Part shown: one piece after another, positions 45,485 through 54,406 of the stretch | How the letters are laid out: each line of letters starts with the position of its first letter | Numbering within the stretch: the first letter of the stretch is position 1 | Assembly (NCBI GenBank): GCA_018822665.1 | Contig: JAHJJX010000029.1 | Coordinates: 1-64,000 of the forward strand | Reading direction: 5' to 3' | Length of the DNA: 64,000 nt | Source of the DNA: a bacterium | GTDB taxonomy: Bacteria > Campylobacterota > Campylobacteria > Campylobacterales > Sulfurimonadaceae | Notes under the pieces: model-generated | Databases searched by the model: none | Seen by the model: the letters and a program-made list of their open reading frames with translations, nothing else | What the model was told of the DNA's origin: nothing | Made by a program: the position numbers and the translations under genes

Positions 45485-46668
45485 TGTGTTATAGCCTGCG
45501 CCGCCGCGTATCCGCTTGCCCAGGCAAAGGCAAAATTGTATCCGCCCCTGCGCCCGAGCACATCTAAAACTTCTCCGCAAAAGTAAAGATTTTTTTGTTT
45601 GAGAGATTCCATGGTTTTTGGATTAATTTCACGTACATCCACTCCGCCTCCGCCCACTTCGGCATGGCGAAAACCGTGCGTAGCGCTCACTTCAAATCTC
45701 CAGTTTAGCATTGCATTTGCTATTTTTTTAGCGAGTTTTGTATGTATCTCCTCTGCTTTGAGGGCATGTGGAATTTTTAAATCTTCTAAAAGAAAATGAG
45801 CAATTTTTATAGGAATCATTCCTGCTAAAATATCCGTTACTGAAAATTTCGGCATATTTTTAGCGAGGTTGCTCATATGAGCCGAGAGCTTTTGGGCGTT
45901 GAAGGCAGGAAGCAAATTAATAGAGATGCCGACATGCTCAAAGTTCATTAAAGCCATACTGGCCCTTTGGGAGAGATCCAAAACGGCAAAACCGGAGACC
46001 CCATAGTTTGTAAAGAGAATATCGCCTTGGCATGTGGAATCTTTTTTATGGTTTATAAGCAGAGTAACTTCCCCATACATTTTAGCACCGGACATCTTGT
46101 GTGCAATTGTAGAATCAAGATGAAGCTGCACCAAAGAGGGGTAGGTCGGAATAATGTTATGCCCAAACTCTTTTGCAAAGCTAAGTCCGTCCTCGTTTCC
46201 TCCAAGATGACTTGCCGCCTGCGAGCCTGTTGCAACAACAACGACATCGTATTTTGCAAGTAAAGTTTTTATCTCTGTGATTTTTGTGTCGGTATGTATT
46301 TTTACTCCAAGAATTTTGGCATAGTTAAGTAAAAGTGAAGCAACACTTTTTGCTTCATTGCTAAGAGGATAAACTCTGCCGTCCTCTTTTACATCAAGTA
46401 AAAGGCCAATTTCAGAAGCAAACTTCTCAAACTCTTTAAAGCCAAAATTCTCAAGGGAGGACTGAACAAAGGAGGGATGATTGCTAAAGAAATCATTGGG
46501 GCTGATTTCTCGGTTTGTAATATTGCAACGGCCGTTGCCCGAGACCAAAATTTTCTTTGCACATTTGTCATTTTGTTCATAAACATCCACATCCAGCGAA
46601 GCTTTTGCACAAAAAATTGCACAAAGAAGACCCGAAGCACCAGCACCGATAATCGCAACTTTTTTCAT
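45481..46668 (-). CDS. BaiN/HI0933-type NAD(P)/FAD-dependent oxidoreductase
   Basis: 395-residue flavoprotein. N-terminal FAD loop VAIIGAGASGLLCAIFCAK, the family block KKILVSGNGRCNITN, VVVATGSQA and the C-terminal FCGEVLDVLGRRGGYNFAFAWASGYAA. Cytoplasmic; physiological substrate unknown in most bacteria. It contains two exact dispersed motif copies 260 bp apart, coding IPHA and STCQ. It lies one base downstream of mutS2 on the same strand. Confidence 0.9.
   Translation of the reverse strand: MKKVAIIGAGASGLLCAIFCAKASLDVDVYEQNDKCAKKILVSGNGRCNITNREISPNDFFSNHPSFVQSSLENFGFKEFEKFASEIGLLLDVKEDGRVYPLSNEAKSVASLLLNYAKILGVKIHTDTKITEIKTLLAKYDVVVVATGSQAASHLGGNEDGLSFAKEFGHNIIPTYPSLVQLHLDSTIAHKMSGAKMYGEVTLLINHKKDSTCQGDILFTNYGVSGFAVLDLSQRASMALMNFEHVGISINLLPAFNAQKLSAHMSNLAKNMPKFSVTDILAGMIPIKIAHFLLEDLKIPHALKAEEIHTKLAKKIANAMLNWRFEVSATHGFRHAEVGGGGVDVREINPKTMESLKQKNLYFCGEVLDVLGRRGGYNFAFAWASGYAAAQAITH
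45763..45773 (+). repeat. GGCATGTGGAA dispersed motif, copy 11
   Basis: Exact copy in the flavoprotein gene; the opposite (coding) strand reads IPHAL. Confidence 0.9.
46031..46041 (+). repeat. GGCATGTGGAA dispersed motif, copy 12
   Basis: Exact copy in the flavoprotein gene; the coding strand reads STCQ, the same peptide as in the YkgJ gene. Confidence 0.9.
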
Positions 46669-46669
46669 A

Positions 46670-48895
46670 TCAGAGACTCACAACTTTGGCGCCGAATCCG
46701 CCTAAATGCTGTGGAGCATCTTCAAACTTTTTAACTTTAGGGTGGGCTGTTAAAAAGTTTTTTACAGCATAAGAGAGTTTTCCCGTTCCTATGCCGTGGT
46801 ACACGATAACTTCATCCCAGCCTGAAATAAGGGCATCCGAAATAAACTTATCTAACACTTCTTCAGCTTCTTCAGCCCGCATGCCATGGAGGTCGCATTT
46901 TAATCCGGCTCTTTTTTCTACATTGACTTTAAGGTCCGTTTTTGATTTTTGTTTGAGTATCTCGGTATGTTTGAGTTGCGCGGTTTTGACACGAAGCCGC
47001 ATCCCCTCAACTTCTATCATCGCATCTTTTTTATCCGTTAAAGAGATAATAATTCCTTTTTTGGAATGGTACTTGACAGCGTCCCCGATTTTAAATTCCA
47101 CATGCCGGACTAAAGGCTCTTTATTTGGAGGGGGAAGTTGTTTATTTGCTTTGTTCATGGCTCTGTGAATTGAAGCACTGTCCCCGGCTTTTGCGGCTGT
47201 TTTTGCTTCACTGATGGCAATCTCGTAACTTCTTTTGAGTGCTTCTTTTTGCTCTTGGAGTTCCAAAAATATCGCTTCTCTTTCTTCTTTTAAAGCCAAC
47301 TCTTTTTTTCTTAAATCGTCTAGCTTTTCATCCACTTTTATATGTTTTTGTTTGAGTTCGCGCTCAAGTTGCGAGCCTCTTTCAATGAGAAGATTGAGCT
47401 TTTCGCTATTGTCGCCATAAACGTTTTTTGCTTCATTGACGATAGCGTTGGAAATTCCGTATCTGCTGGCTGTTTCAAAAGCGTAACTTTTGCCGATAAT
47501 TCCCTGCATAAACTCATAGGTGGGAAGTCTTAGCTTTTCATCGTAAATTGCCGCCATAAGCTCTACATCGTCACGGTCTGCCATAAGAGCGGCAAGTCTT
47601 TTGTGGTGCGTTGTCACCACCACCTTTTGCCCTCTTTTGATTAAGTCATCCAAAATCACCTTAAAAAGTGCCGCTGCTTCATCGCTGTCTGTTCCGAGTT
47701 CTATCTCATCCACTCCCACTAAAGCGGATTTATATTCAAAAATTTTTGAAAATTCCTGCATTCTTCCCGCAAAAGTCGAGATATCATTTTTGACATTTTG
47801 AGGGTCATCAATAACGGCTAAAATACTTTTGAATGAACCTATGTGGGATGTATGCTCATTTAGCTTCATAGGTATAATATATTTTGCCATGAAAGCAGAT
47901 GCCAAGATGGACTTTAAAAGCATTGTTTTACCGCCGGCATTCACCCCTGTAATCATGAGTATATTTTTACTAAAATTCACATGGATAGGTTTCGCGTGTT
48001 GCAGAGCAGGGTGAATAAAACCGTTCAATACGATATGAGAATCATTTTTTGATTTTACAAGTTGCAGATTTTTGCTTCTTGCAAATAAGACTCTTGCCTG
48101 ATAATTGTCAAACTTATCAAACTCTTTGTCAATAAAGGCGATAAATGGCTGAATCTCAGCCAGTTTTTCTGAAAAACTTTTGGCATAAGAGTAAAAAATG
48201 CTCTCCCGCTCTTGCTGGATATATCTGATTTTTTCTTTTGTTTTTAAGATATTATCGGGAGAGACATAAAAAAAACCGCCGCTGCTTCTGGCAATGACTG
48301 CTCCTTTGAGAACATGGTTGAAACCGCCGCGAACCAAAAGACACTCCTCGTCATTGATAAAGTGAACCTGCGTATCGACAAGATATCCTGTTATCTTTGA
48401 GCTTGAGATAAGCCTTTTAAGTGAACCGCTCATCTCATTTTTATATTCTTTAATTCTCTGACTTAATCCAAAAAGAGTTTCATCAAGGGCTTCATTAAAC
48501 AAACCGTCTTGGTTAAAATACTCTTCAATCTCTATAAATCTCTCATCAATGATTATCTTATGCATCCACTCACCGATGATTCCTTCTAATGCACGATTTT
48601 TAAAATATCTGAAATATCTCACTACTTTCACAATTTCAAATATTTGTTCAAAATTTAAAACACCTCTTTTTTTGAGATGTGCTTTTATATTTGAAAAATC
48701 CGCAGTTTTTTGAGGTGCTTTAAACTCTATGGTATCGAGTGCTTTTATGTAGCGAAAGTGGAGTTCTTGGTCTCCTTCTATGTAAAGAGGGGTGTCTCTT
48801 GAGAAAAAATGTTTAAAGGAGTTTATATGATCATTTAAATCGAGTTGTTCAATAAGCAACTCGATTTTAGATTTATTAGAAGGAGCTACTCGCAC
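46670..48895 (-). CDS. mutS2: MutS2 family ATPase/endonuclease with Smr domain
   Basis: 741 residues. It lacks the MutS mismatch-recognition domain. The core has the Walker A TGVNAGGKTMLLKS, the LVGVDEIELGTDSDEAAAL Walker B/signature region and VVTTHHKRLA. A K/E-rich coiled coil (about 500-570) leads to the C-terminal Smr nuclease domain CDLHGMRAEEAEEVLDKF ... VYHGIGTGKL. In relatives it suppresses recombination or rescues collided ribosomes. Start is GTG, overlapping the previous gene by 10 bp. murC-membrane protein-mutS2 order matches Campylobacter. One motif copy codes RHVEF. Confidence 0.94.
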   Translation of the reverse strand: MRVAPSNKSKIELLIEQLDLNDHINSFKHFFSRDTPLYIEGDQELHFRYIKALDTIEFKAPQKTADFSNIKAHLKKRGVLNFEQIFEIVKVVRYFRYFKNRALEGIIGEWMHKIIIDERFIEIEEYFNQDGLFNEALDETLFGLSQRIKEYKNEMSGSLKRLISSSKITGYLVDTQVHFINDEECLLVRGGFNHVLKGAVIARSSGGFFYVSPDNILKTKEKIRYIQQERESIFYSYAKSFSEKLAEIQPFIAFIDKEFDKFDNYQARVLFARSKNLQLVKSKNDSHIVLNGFIHPALQHAKPIHVNFSKNILMITGVNAGGKTMLLKSILASAFMAKYIIPMKLNEHTSHIGSFKSILAVIDDPQNVKNDISTFAGRMQEFSKIFEYKSALVGVDEIELGTDSDEAAALFKVILDDLIKRGQKVVVTTHHKRLAALMADRDDVELMAAIYDEKLRLPTYEFMQGIIGKSYAFETASRYGISNAIVNEAKNVYGDNSEKLNLLIERGSQLERELKQKHIKVDEKLDDLRKKELALKEEREAIFLELQEQKEALKRSYEIAISEAKTAAKAGDSASIHRAMNKANKQLPPPNKEPLVRHVEFKIGDAVKYHSKKGIIISLTDKKDAMIEVEGMRLRVKTAQLKHTEILKQKSKTDLKVNVEKRAGLKCDLHGMRAEEAEEVLDKFISDALISGWDEVIVYHGIGTGKLSYAVKNFLTAHPKVKKFEDAPQHLGGFGAKVVSL
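47096..47106 (-). repeat. GGCATGTGGAA dispersed motif, copy 13
   Basis: Exact copy on the coding strand of mutS2, coding RHVEF. Confidence 0.9.
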
Positions 48896-49215
48896 TGTGA
48901 TGCACTAATCATCTGGTTAAAATAAGGAGTGTTTGCTTTGCCTATAAAAGTGTAGGTTCCGATACTGAGGGTATAATTTGTGCTGTTTACGTCTTGGCCT
49001 GGGCATTGAACAGTTTTATTTTGCTCAAATTTTCGTACAACATTCAACATCTTTTCTCTTTGCGAATCACTGTATGCGTTAAAGGCGATAGCACCGAGAA
49101 TAATGGAAAAAAATACACCCGTTACTACGGCTTTTTGAGATTTTGTTAATTCTGTAAAATAATGCAGGGCTAAAAAGAAAAATCCTACAATTACAAGACC
49201 TGCTATATATGCCAT
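48886..49215 (-). CDS. Small membrane protein between murC and mutS2
   Basis: 109 residues: two TM helices (AYIAGLVIVGFFFLALHYF, AVVTGVFFSIILGAIAFNAY), then a short soluble tail with two cysteines (VQCPGQDVNS ... ISASQCE) that could form a disulfide outside the cytoplasm. No known family recognised, but an equivalent small membrane protein occupies this position in Campylobacter. It overlaps murC by one base and mutS2 by ten, so translation is coupled. Confidence 0.8.
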   Translation of the reverse strand: MAYIAGLVIVGFFFLALHYFTELTKSQKAVVTGVFFSIILGAIAFNAYSDSQREKMLNVVRKFEQNKTVQCPGQDVNSTNYTLSIGTYTFIGKANTPYFNQMISASQCE

Positions 49216-50543
49216 TAAAGAGTTCCTCTTATTTGATACGTTATATCTCCTGCGCCGAAACTGATAATTAAACCATTGTCTACGGTTCGGAGAACTTGTT
49301 TGTCTTTGACTATGGATATTTTATTGTCAGTTCTTTGGATGCTATCGGCCATGGTCAGATTATATTGTTTGAATTTTTCTTTAAAGTCAATATCTCTAGT
49401 AGCTTCACCTGCCGACCAAACAGGTAAAATGATAAGTTCCTGTGCGCCCTCAAAACACTTGATAAATTCTTCTAAATTATCAATAGTACGAGAATATTTA
49501 TGTGGCTGCCAAATAGCCGTAATTTTATCAAAACCTTTGAGAAGCGCATATTCTTTGACAGATTGGAAGGTGGCTTTTATCTCTGTAGGATGGTGCCCGT
49601 AGTCATCAATAATAACACTGTTCTCCTCCAAGCCTACGATATCAAAGCGTTTTTTAATCCCTTTGAATGTGAGTAAATTAGCGCGTATTTCTTCTATGTC
49701 CATACTGTCATTGGCTGCAAGTATAGCCAAAGAAGCATCTATGGCGATATGTTTGCCAAATCCCCATACATCAAAACTTCCCAAATCTTTGAGGGTAAAT
49801 CTTGTGTGCGGCTCATCCTCTATAAGGATAAACTCTATCTCCGTAATATCCGTGTTTGGATAAAGCCAGGTTGCCTCGATTTCCCCTACTAATTTACTTA
49901 AAAACGGGTCTTCGGCATTTAATACACGAAGCGTTGCCGAATTGATAAAAGTACGGTAGGAATCATAAAATAATTCATAGTTATAATCATAGTATTCCAT
50001 GTGCTCCGGTTCGGCATTGATAACTATGGAGCAGTATGGATTGGAGTTTATAAAACTGCCGTCACTCTCATCCGCTTCAAAAAGCATAACATCTGTTGTC
50101 GCATCGTATCTTACATTTGAACCGAAGGCTTTTGATTCTGCACCGATAATCGCAGAGCCCTGCATAATGGCCGTGAGAATTGCCGTTGTTGTGCTTTTGC
50201 CATGTGCTCCTGCAACAGAGTAGACTTTTTTGTCATCCAAGATTTGCAGAAGCGCCTCGCGGCGGGCTAATACTTCTATCTCTTTTGTTTTTGCTTCAAT
50301 TATTTCCGGATTGTCGGGACGGATAATTGCAGAGTGCACTATGAGATCTTGATCCGTGACAGCATCCGCGGCATGTGGAACTGTGACTTTTATTCCCAGT
50401 TTTTTCAGCTTTTGAGTGATAACCGTGTCAGAAATATCAGAGCCGCTTACTTCATGCCCTTTATAATGCATGTACTGTGCGAGTCCTGAAATACCGATGC
50501 CGCCAATTCCAATAAAATGAATTTTGATTTTTTGAGTTATCAT
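49215..50543 (-). CDS. murC: UDP-N-acetylmuramate--L-alanine ligase
   Basis: Adds the first amino acid (L-Ala) of the peptidoglycan stem to UDP-MurNAc using ATP, in the cytoplasm. 442 residues with HFIGIGGIGISGLAQYMHYKGHEVSGSD (UDP-binding), the ATP loop SVAGAHGKSTTTAIL, FEADESDGSF and DDYGHHPTEI. Starts at an ATGA overlap with the preceding small gene. One motif copy codes VPHAA. Confidence 0.96.
   Translation of the reverse strand: MITQKIKIHFIGIGGIGISGLAQYMHYKGHEVSGSDISDTVITQKLKKLGIKVTVPHAADAVTDQDLIVHSAIIRPDNPEIIEAKTKEIEVLARREALLQILDDKKVYSVAGAHGKSTTTAILTAIMQGSAIIGAESKAFGSNVRYDATTDVMLFEADESDGSFINSNPYCSIVINAEPEHMEYYDYNYELFYDSYRTFINSATLRVLNAEDPFLSKLVGEIEATWLYPNTDITEIEFILIEDEPHTRFTLKDLGSFDVWGFGKHIAIDASLAILAANDSMDIEEIRANLLTFKGIKKRFDIVGLEENSVIIDDYGHHPTEIKATFQSVKEYALLKGFDKITAIWQPHKYSRTIDNLEEFIKCFEGAQELIILPVWSAGEATRDIDFKEKFKQYNLTMADSIQRTDNKISIVKDKQVLRTVDNGLIISFGAGDITYQIRGTL
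50370..50380 (+). repeat. GGCATGTGGAA dispersed motif, copy 14
   Basis: Exact copy in murC; the coding strand reads VPHAA. Confidence 0.9.
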
Positions 50544-51052
50544 GCAGTTGCTCCCCCGTCTATTTGGGATTTTTCTAGCAATTTTTGTGCCTCTTTTGTA
50601 AAGCAGCTTACATAAAAAGTACCGGCATTCTGAGTCTCGTCAATATCTGCAATGCGGGAAAGAAAATCGTCTAAAGAAAGATTTTCACTCGAGGCAATCC
50701 AATGGAGTTTAAGTGCGCTTGAAAATTTTTCATCATTGCTTAATCCGCTAAGAACTTCAAATAAAGCGCTGGCATCTGAAAGTTTATCTGCACTGTAATG
50801 TTCGATAGCATATTCGTAAAGTGCCCTTAATGTGGCAAAGTCCTGAACTTCATTCATATCCATAACTCTGTGTGCTTCAAGAGCATCTGTTAATCTTTCA
50901 AGGGCCAAATCAAGAATGTTGGCATAAAAACCATAGAGAGATTCTTCATCAAAGGAGTCAAATGCTTTTTGTTCCAACACATAAAGTGAGGCCAAATCTG
51001 CATTTTGCTGCGCTTTTAAAACTTCTGCTTTTAAATTTTCTATTGTATTCAT
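50540..51052 (-). CDS. Uncharacterised helical protein between dapC-like gene and murC
   Basis: 170 residues, acidic and almost entirely helical (ENLKAEVLKAQQNADLASLYVLEQKAF, ALERLTDALEAHRVMDMNEV). No signal peptide or recognised motif. The track starts at 51061, but the ATG at 51052 forms an ATGA overlap with the aminotransferase stop, as its own stop does with the murC start, so I prefer it. The tight coupling to cell-wall genes is the only clue to its role. Confidence 0.75.
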   Translation of the reverse strand: MNTIENLKAEVLKAQQNADLASLYVLEQKAFDSFDEESLYGFYANILDLALERLTDALEAHRVMDMNEVQDFATLRALYEYAIEHYSADKLSDASALFEVLSGLSNDEKFSSALKLHWIASSENLSLDDFLSRIADIDETQNAGTFYVSCFTKEAQKLLEKSQIDGGATA

Positions 51053-52185
51053 GCTAAACATTCCTTGATTCTATTGAGGGCATCTTTTGTATTTGTTTCA
51101 TTTTCGACTAAAGCTATGCGGATAAAGTTTTTTCCGGGATTGTATCCGTTTTTGTCATCTCTTGCCAAGTATTCTCCCGGAAGCACTTTTACATTGTACT
51201 CTTTGTAGAGTTTTTTTGTAAATTCCAAAGGATTTTTTACTTTCAACCAGACGTAAAACGTGGCATGTGGAATCTCCACGCCAAGAATTTCTTGTGCTAG
51301 CTCAAAGTTTCTTTTGTAAACTTTTCGTGAGACTTCAACATGGGCTTCATCGCTCCAAGCTTCGGCTGCAGCGCTTTGAAGAGGAAGAGGAGAAGCACAT
51401 CCGACATAGGTTCTGTAGTCCATGTATTGTTTTAAAATAGCTGCATCACCGGCTATGAAACCAGAACGAAGTCCCGGAGCAGAGGAGCGTTTGGATATAG
51501 AATTGATGACTATAACATTTTTAAAATCTGTATTTCCTACATGTGTAGAAGCTTCGAGAAGTGAAGGAATAGGTTTGTCTGTGAAGATTTCGCTGTAACA
51601 TTCATCATTGAGCAAAACAAAATTATGTTTTAAGCTCAGCTTCACCCAGGTTCCAAGCTCGTCAATGCTGAGTGTTGAAGATGTAGGATTATTCGGAAAG
51701 TTGAGTATCACAAGGTCACAGGTGCGTAACTCATCTTCGTTTATTTCAGGTTTAAACTTGTTTTGTTCATTTAAATTCATAAGAATCATTTTGGCTCTTG
51801 AAGCGATTGCCGCACCTTCATATATCTGATAAAAAGGGTTTGGAAAAGCCATAACGGGTTCTGTTTTGTCAAAAAGTAAAAACTGGGGGAAGTTAAACAA
51901 TACTTCCCTTGTCCCAAAAGTTGGAATGATTTGCGCATTGCTCAGTTTGGTGTTGAATCTTTTTAATATGAATTCTCTTTGGGCTTCTCTTAGATTGTCT
52001 TCACCCGCTGTTTTAGGGTATTTTCTCAACAAAGAAGAATTTTTGCAAAGTGATTTTTGTATAAAATCAGGAGTTTCAAACTGGGGTTCGCCGATGGTTA
52101 AAGCACATGGGGCGTATGCAGCATTTGGAGTGATATCCGAGAGTAAATTATTTAGTTTTTCAAATGGATAGGGTTCAAAGTTCAT
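51049..52185 (-). CDS. Succinyldiaminopimelate aminotransferase-like (DapC)
   Basis: 378-residue class I/II PLP aminotransferase. The PLP lysine is in NSISKRSSAPGLRSGF (about residue 235) and the phosphate-binding Arg follows; NFPNNPTSSTL is the family's NPxNPTG-like motif. The opening ALTIGEPQFETPDFIQKSL resembles DapC of related bacteria, which makes N-succinyl-LL-diaminopimelate for lysine and peptidoglycan. Being upstream of murC supports this. One motif copy codes IPHAT. Confidence 0.8.
   Translation of the reverse strand: MNFEPYPFEKLNNLLSDITPNAAYAPCALTIGEPQFETPDFIQKSLCKNSSLLRKYPKTAGEDNLREAQREFILKRFNTKLSNAQIIPTFGTREVLFNFPQFLLFDKTEPVMAFPNPFYQIYEGAAIASRAKMILMNLNEQNKFKPEINEDELRTCDLVILNFPNNPTSSTLSIDELGTWVKLSLKHNFVLLNDECYSEIFTDKPIPSLLEASTHVGNTDFKNVIVINSISKRSSAPGLRSGFIAGDAAILKQYMDYRTYVGCASPLPLQSAAAEAWSDEAHVEVSRKVYKRNFELAQEILGVEIPHATFYVWLKVKNPLEFTKKLYKEYNVKVLPGEYLARDDKNGYNPGKNFIRIALVENETNTKDALNRIKECLA
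51262..51272 (+). repeat. GGCATGTGGAA dispersed motif, copy 15
   Basis: Exact copy in the aminotransferase gene; the coding strand reads IPHAT. Confidence 0.9.
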
Positions 52186-52259
52186 TGTTTATTTCTGCCT
52201 TATAAAAATCGTGTTATTATATCTTAATTGTCGTTTGTCTAGAGAAAAAGAGGTGTGTG

Positions 52260-53144
52260 ATGCGAATAATTTTAACCCTGCTATTTCTGGCGGTTTTGGC
52301 TTTGAGTTTAACTCTAAGTCTCGATGAAAGCGCGATGAATCTACATGATGAATCTTTTGAAAGAGCGATGATAGCGTTTGGTTTAGCAAAAGGCCTGAAT
52401 GCGATTATCTCGCTTATTCAGGGCACACAACTGTCTCTGACACCTGTCGGCGTAGGTATGACCTTTAGTGTCGGGGAAGTTTTGGACCCCCTCAATGATA
52501 TGGTTGAGCGATTCTCATGGGTTATGCTTGGAGCTACTGTATCATTAGGAATTCAAAAAATAGTTTTAATTTTAAGCACGAAACTGTTTTTGCAAGTTGC
52601 TTTATTTTTGAGTGTCGGGACAGTGTTGTTTTTTATGTGGATGAAAAAGTTAAAAACACATGGTTTTTTTATCCTTAGCATTAGAATCGTTTTATTTCTT
52701 TTTATTTTAAGATTCGGTGCTATTGCCTTTGTATATTCCTCTGAACTTTTTTATAATTCTATTCTTCAGACAGAATTTGCAACATCCAGTGCAGTTTTGG
52801 AAAAGACCAAAGACAAACTCGAGGAGATGCAAAGCAAAAACAATAAAATAGTTGAGTCAAAAAAAGATAGTGCATGGTATGAATTGGATGTTCGCACAAA
52901 ATACGAGGAGTTGAAATCACAACTCAACATTCAACAGCAGTTAAAATCTCTCGAAGAGAGCATGGAGAGTGCATCAAGAAAAATAATCAATTTAATAACT
53001 ATTTTCGTGGTTCAAAGCATATTAATGCCATTATTGTTTTTATGGCTTTTATTTGCAAGCATACGATGGATATTCAGAATGGAAATGGACGCAGAGCACA
53101 TCTTTCGCATGTTAAATAAAACGCAAAAAAGCAGTAGAATATAA
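52260..53144 (+). CDS. Uncharacterised integral membrane protein
   Basis: 294 residues. Hydrophobic segments: N terminus (ILTLLFLAVLALSLTLSL), about 80-130, a double segment near 135-165 (FFILSIRIVLFLFILRFGAIAFVY), then a charged coiled-coil stretch (AVLEKTKDKLEEMQSKNNKIVESKKDS ... LKSLEESMESASRKI) that is probably periplasmic, and a last TM (IFVVQSILMPLLFLWLLFASIRWIF). ATG at 52260 with AGAGG upstream; the track's GTG one codon earlier is less likely. No family recognised. Confidence 0.7.
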   Translation: MRIILTLLFLAVLALSLTLSLDESAMNLHDESFERAMIAFGLAKGLNAIISLIQGTQLSLTPVGVGMTFSVGEVLDPLNDMVERFSWVMLGATVSLGIQKIVLILSTKLFLQVALFLSVGTVLFFMWMKKLKTHGFFILSIRIVLFLFILRFGAIAFVYSSELFYNSILQTEFATSSAVLEKTKDKLEEMQSKNNKIVESKKDSAWYELDVRTKYEELKSQLNIQQQLKSLEESMESASRKIINLITIFVVQSILMPLLFLWLLFASIRWIFRMEMDAEHIFRMLNKTQKSSRI

Positions 53145-53167
53145 AACACGAATTATAAAGGAAAATA

Positions 53168-53602
53168 ATGAAAGTATCGCTAAGCATAGTTTTAGCTCTC
53201 CTTATTCTAGGATGCGGCGAAGATGTTAAGAAAGAGCCTCTCAGCGCTGTTCAAAATGCTCAAGAAATGCCAAAAGAGGAGCGTGTTAAAGAACTTAAAG
53301 AGAGAATCGTCGAACCTGTTCAAGCAGCGACAATCCAAAGAACCATTGCTCCGACTCCTCTAAAAACAGGGGAAACAATTTATAAGGCATGTGGAAACTG
53401 TCATGGAGCAAATGCCCAAAAAGCGGCTTTAAATAAATCTCAAATCATTCAAGGTTGGAATGCTGAAAAAATTGCCGATGCCTTGAATGGGTATAAAGAG
53501 GGAAGTTATGGCGGAGCTATGAAAGCAGTTATGAATACGCAGGCTTCTAAGTTAAGTGATTCAGAGATTCATCTTGTTTCTGAGTATATTTCAAAGTTAT
53601 AA
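53168..53602 (+). CDS. Cytochrome c lipoprotein
   Basis: 144 residues. Lipoprotein signal LSIVLALLILGC (lipidated Cys16), a flexible acidic linker to about 65, and a class I cytochrome c domain with heme site CGNCH at residues 75-79; a Met (MKAVMNTQASKLS) is the likely sixth ligand. A membrane-tethered periplasmic electron carrier. The first half of the heme site (KACGN) is encoded by an exact copy of the dispersed 11-mer. Confidence 0.88.
   Translation: MKVSLSIVLALLILGCGEDVKKEPLSAVQNAQEMPKEERVKELKERIVEPVQAATIQRTIAPTPLKTGETIYKACGNCHGANAQKAALNKSQIIQGWNAEKIADALNGYKEGSYGGAMKAVMNTQASKLSDSEIHLVSEYISKL
53386..53396 (+). repeat. GGCATGTGGAA dispersed motif, copy 16
   Basis: Exact copy coding KACGN at the heme site of the cytochrome c lipoprotein. 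Confidence 0.9.
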
Positions 53603-53643
53603 ATATTTCTGCTGCCCAAGAAGCGGAATAAGGAGTGATTTTT

Positions 53644-54405
53644 TTATAAATCGCTCACGCACCTAAAGAAGCTTTTGTTATTTGTTTTGCTTGTCGCAAC
53701 CGTGCCAATGCTGAAACCGACGACATAAGCTTCATTGTCGTTGAATGTATCATCGCTCCAATAATATTTTTTCTGCATATTTGAAAATATTTCCTGATTT
53801 ACAGATGGTTTTATATAGTTGTAGTTGACTATGGAATAGAGTTCATTGAGGGTTGGAAGTCTCCAAACTCTTGAATAGAGTGTTTTGTATTCGCAAACTT
53901 CTTGAGCTTCTTCATGAGGACGCTTGAGGTGACGATTGTCTTGTGTGAGAGGTTCCCACAAAATATCATTTTTTGCGTCTATGACACCTTGATCCGTAAT
54001 TTGAAGCTCTTGTTGATTTTGTGCAGTTTTTGGCAGATTTGTGCATATTGTATGGGCATTGATAAATTTCGGAGTAGGTGTAATATCTCCATCTTGGAGG
54101 TAAAAAGCAAAGGCAGGTATCTCTTTGTCCACTATAAAAGATTCGTCGCTACTTGTTTGCGTACTTGTTTCCCTTGCTTCAACAAGGTTTGTGATGGACC
54201 AGTAGCGTTTATCTTTTCCAAAGAGCTCTGTTTCTCCCCGCAGAGGAAAAAGTTCCCAAATTTCAGGAAGCCTCCACTCTTTTGCAAGATTTTTGCATTC
54301 ACTAACGGCGCTAAGATAGCTGTACTGTTTGTCTAATTCTCTGTAATTTTCATTTGCAAAAAGGCTCAAGAGCAAGAATGTGGACAATGTTAATATTTTA
54401 ATCAT
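53644..54405 (-). CDS. Periplasmic DUF1566 (Lcl-type) protein
   Basis: 253 residues with a signal peptide (KILTLSTFLLLSLFA). Two DUF1566-like units are visible: SECKNLAKEWRLPEIWELFPL near the N terminus and EVCEYKTLYSRVWRLPTLNELYSIVNY near residue 175; the WRLPT-X2-EL signature is diagnostic. Each has a Cys before the WRLP block. Role unknown; related domains occur in extracellular and adhesin-like proteins. It is one base away from the ThiF-type gene on the same strand. Confidence 0.8.
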   Translation of the reverse strand: MIKILTLSTFLLLSLFANENYRELDKQYSYLSAVSECKNLAKEWRLPEIWELFPLRGETELFGKDKRYWSITNLVEARETSTQTSSDESFIVDKEIPAFAFYLQDGDITPTPKFINAHTICTNLPKTAQNQQELQITDQGVIDAKNDILWEPLTQDNRHLKRPHEEAQEVCEYKTLYSRVWRLPTLNELYSIVNYNYIKPSVNQEIFSNMQKKYYWSDDTFNDNEAYVVGFSIGTVATSKTNNKSFFRCVSDL

Positions 54406-54406
54406 C

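Noticed and set aside
45661-45671. GGCATGGCGAA, a further partial copy of the dispersed motif
   Set aside because: It has two mismatches in the central GTGG and was not counted; likewise CTCATGTGGAG in tyrS (10593-10603) has three mismatches.
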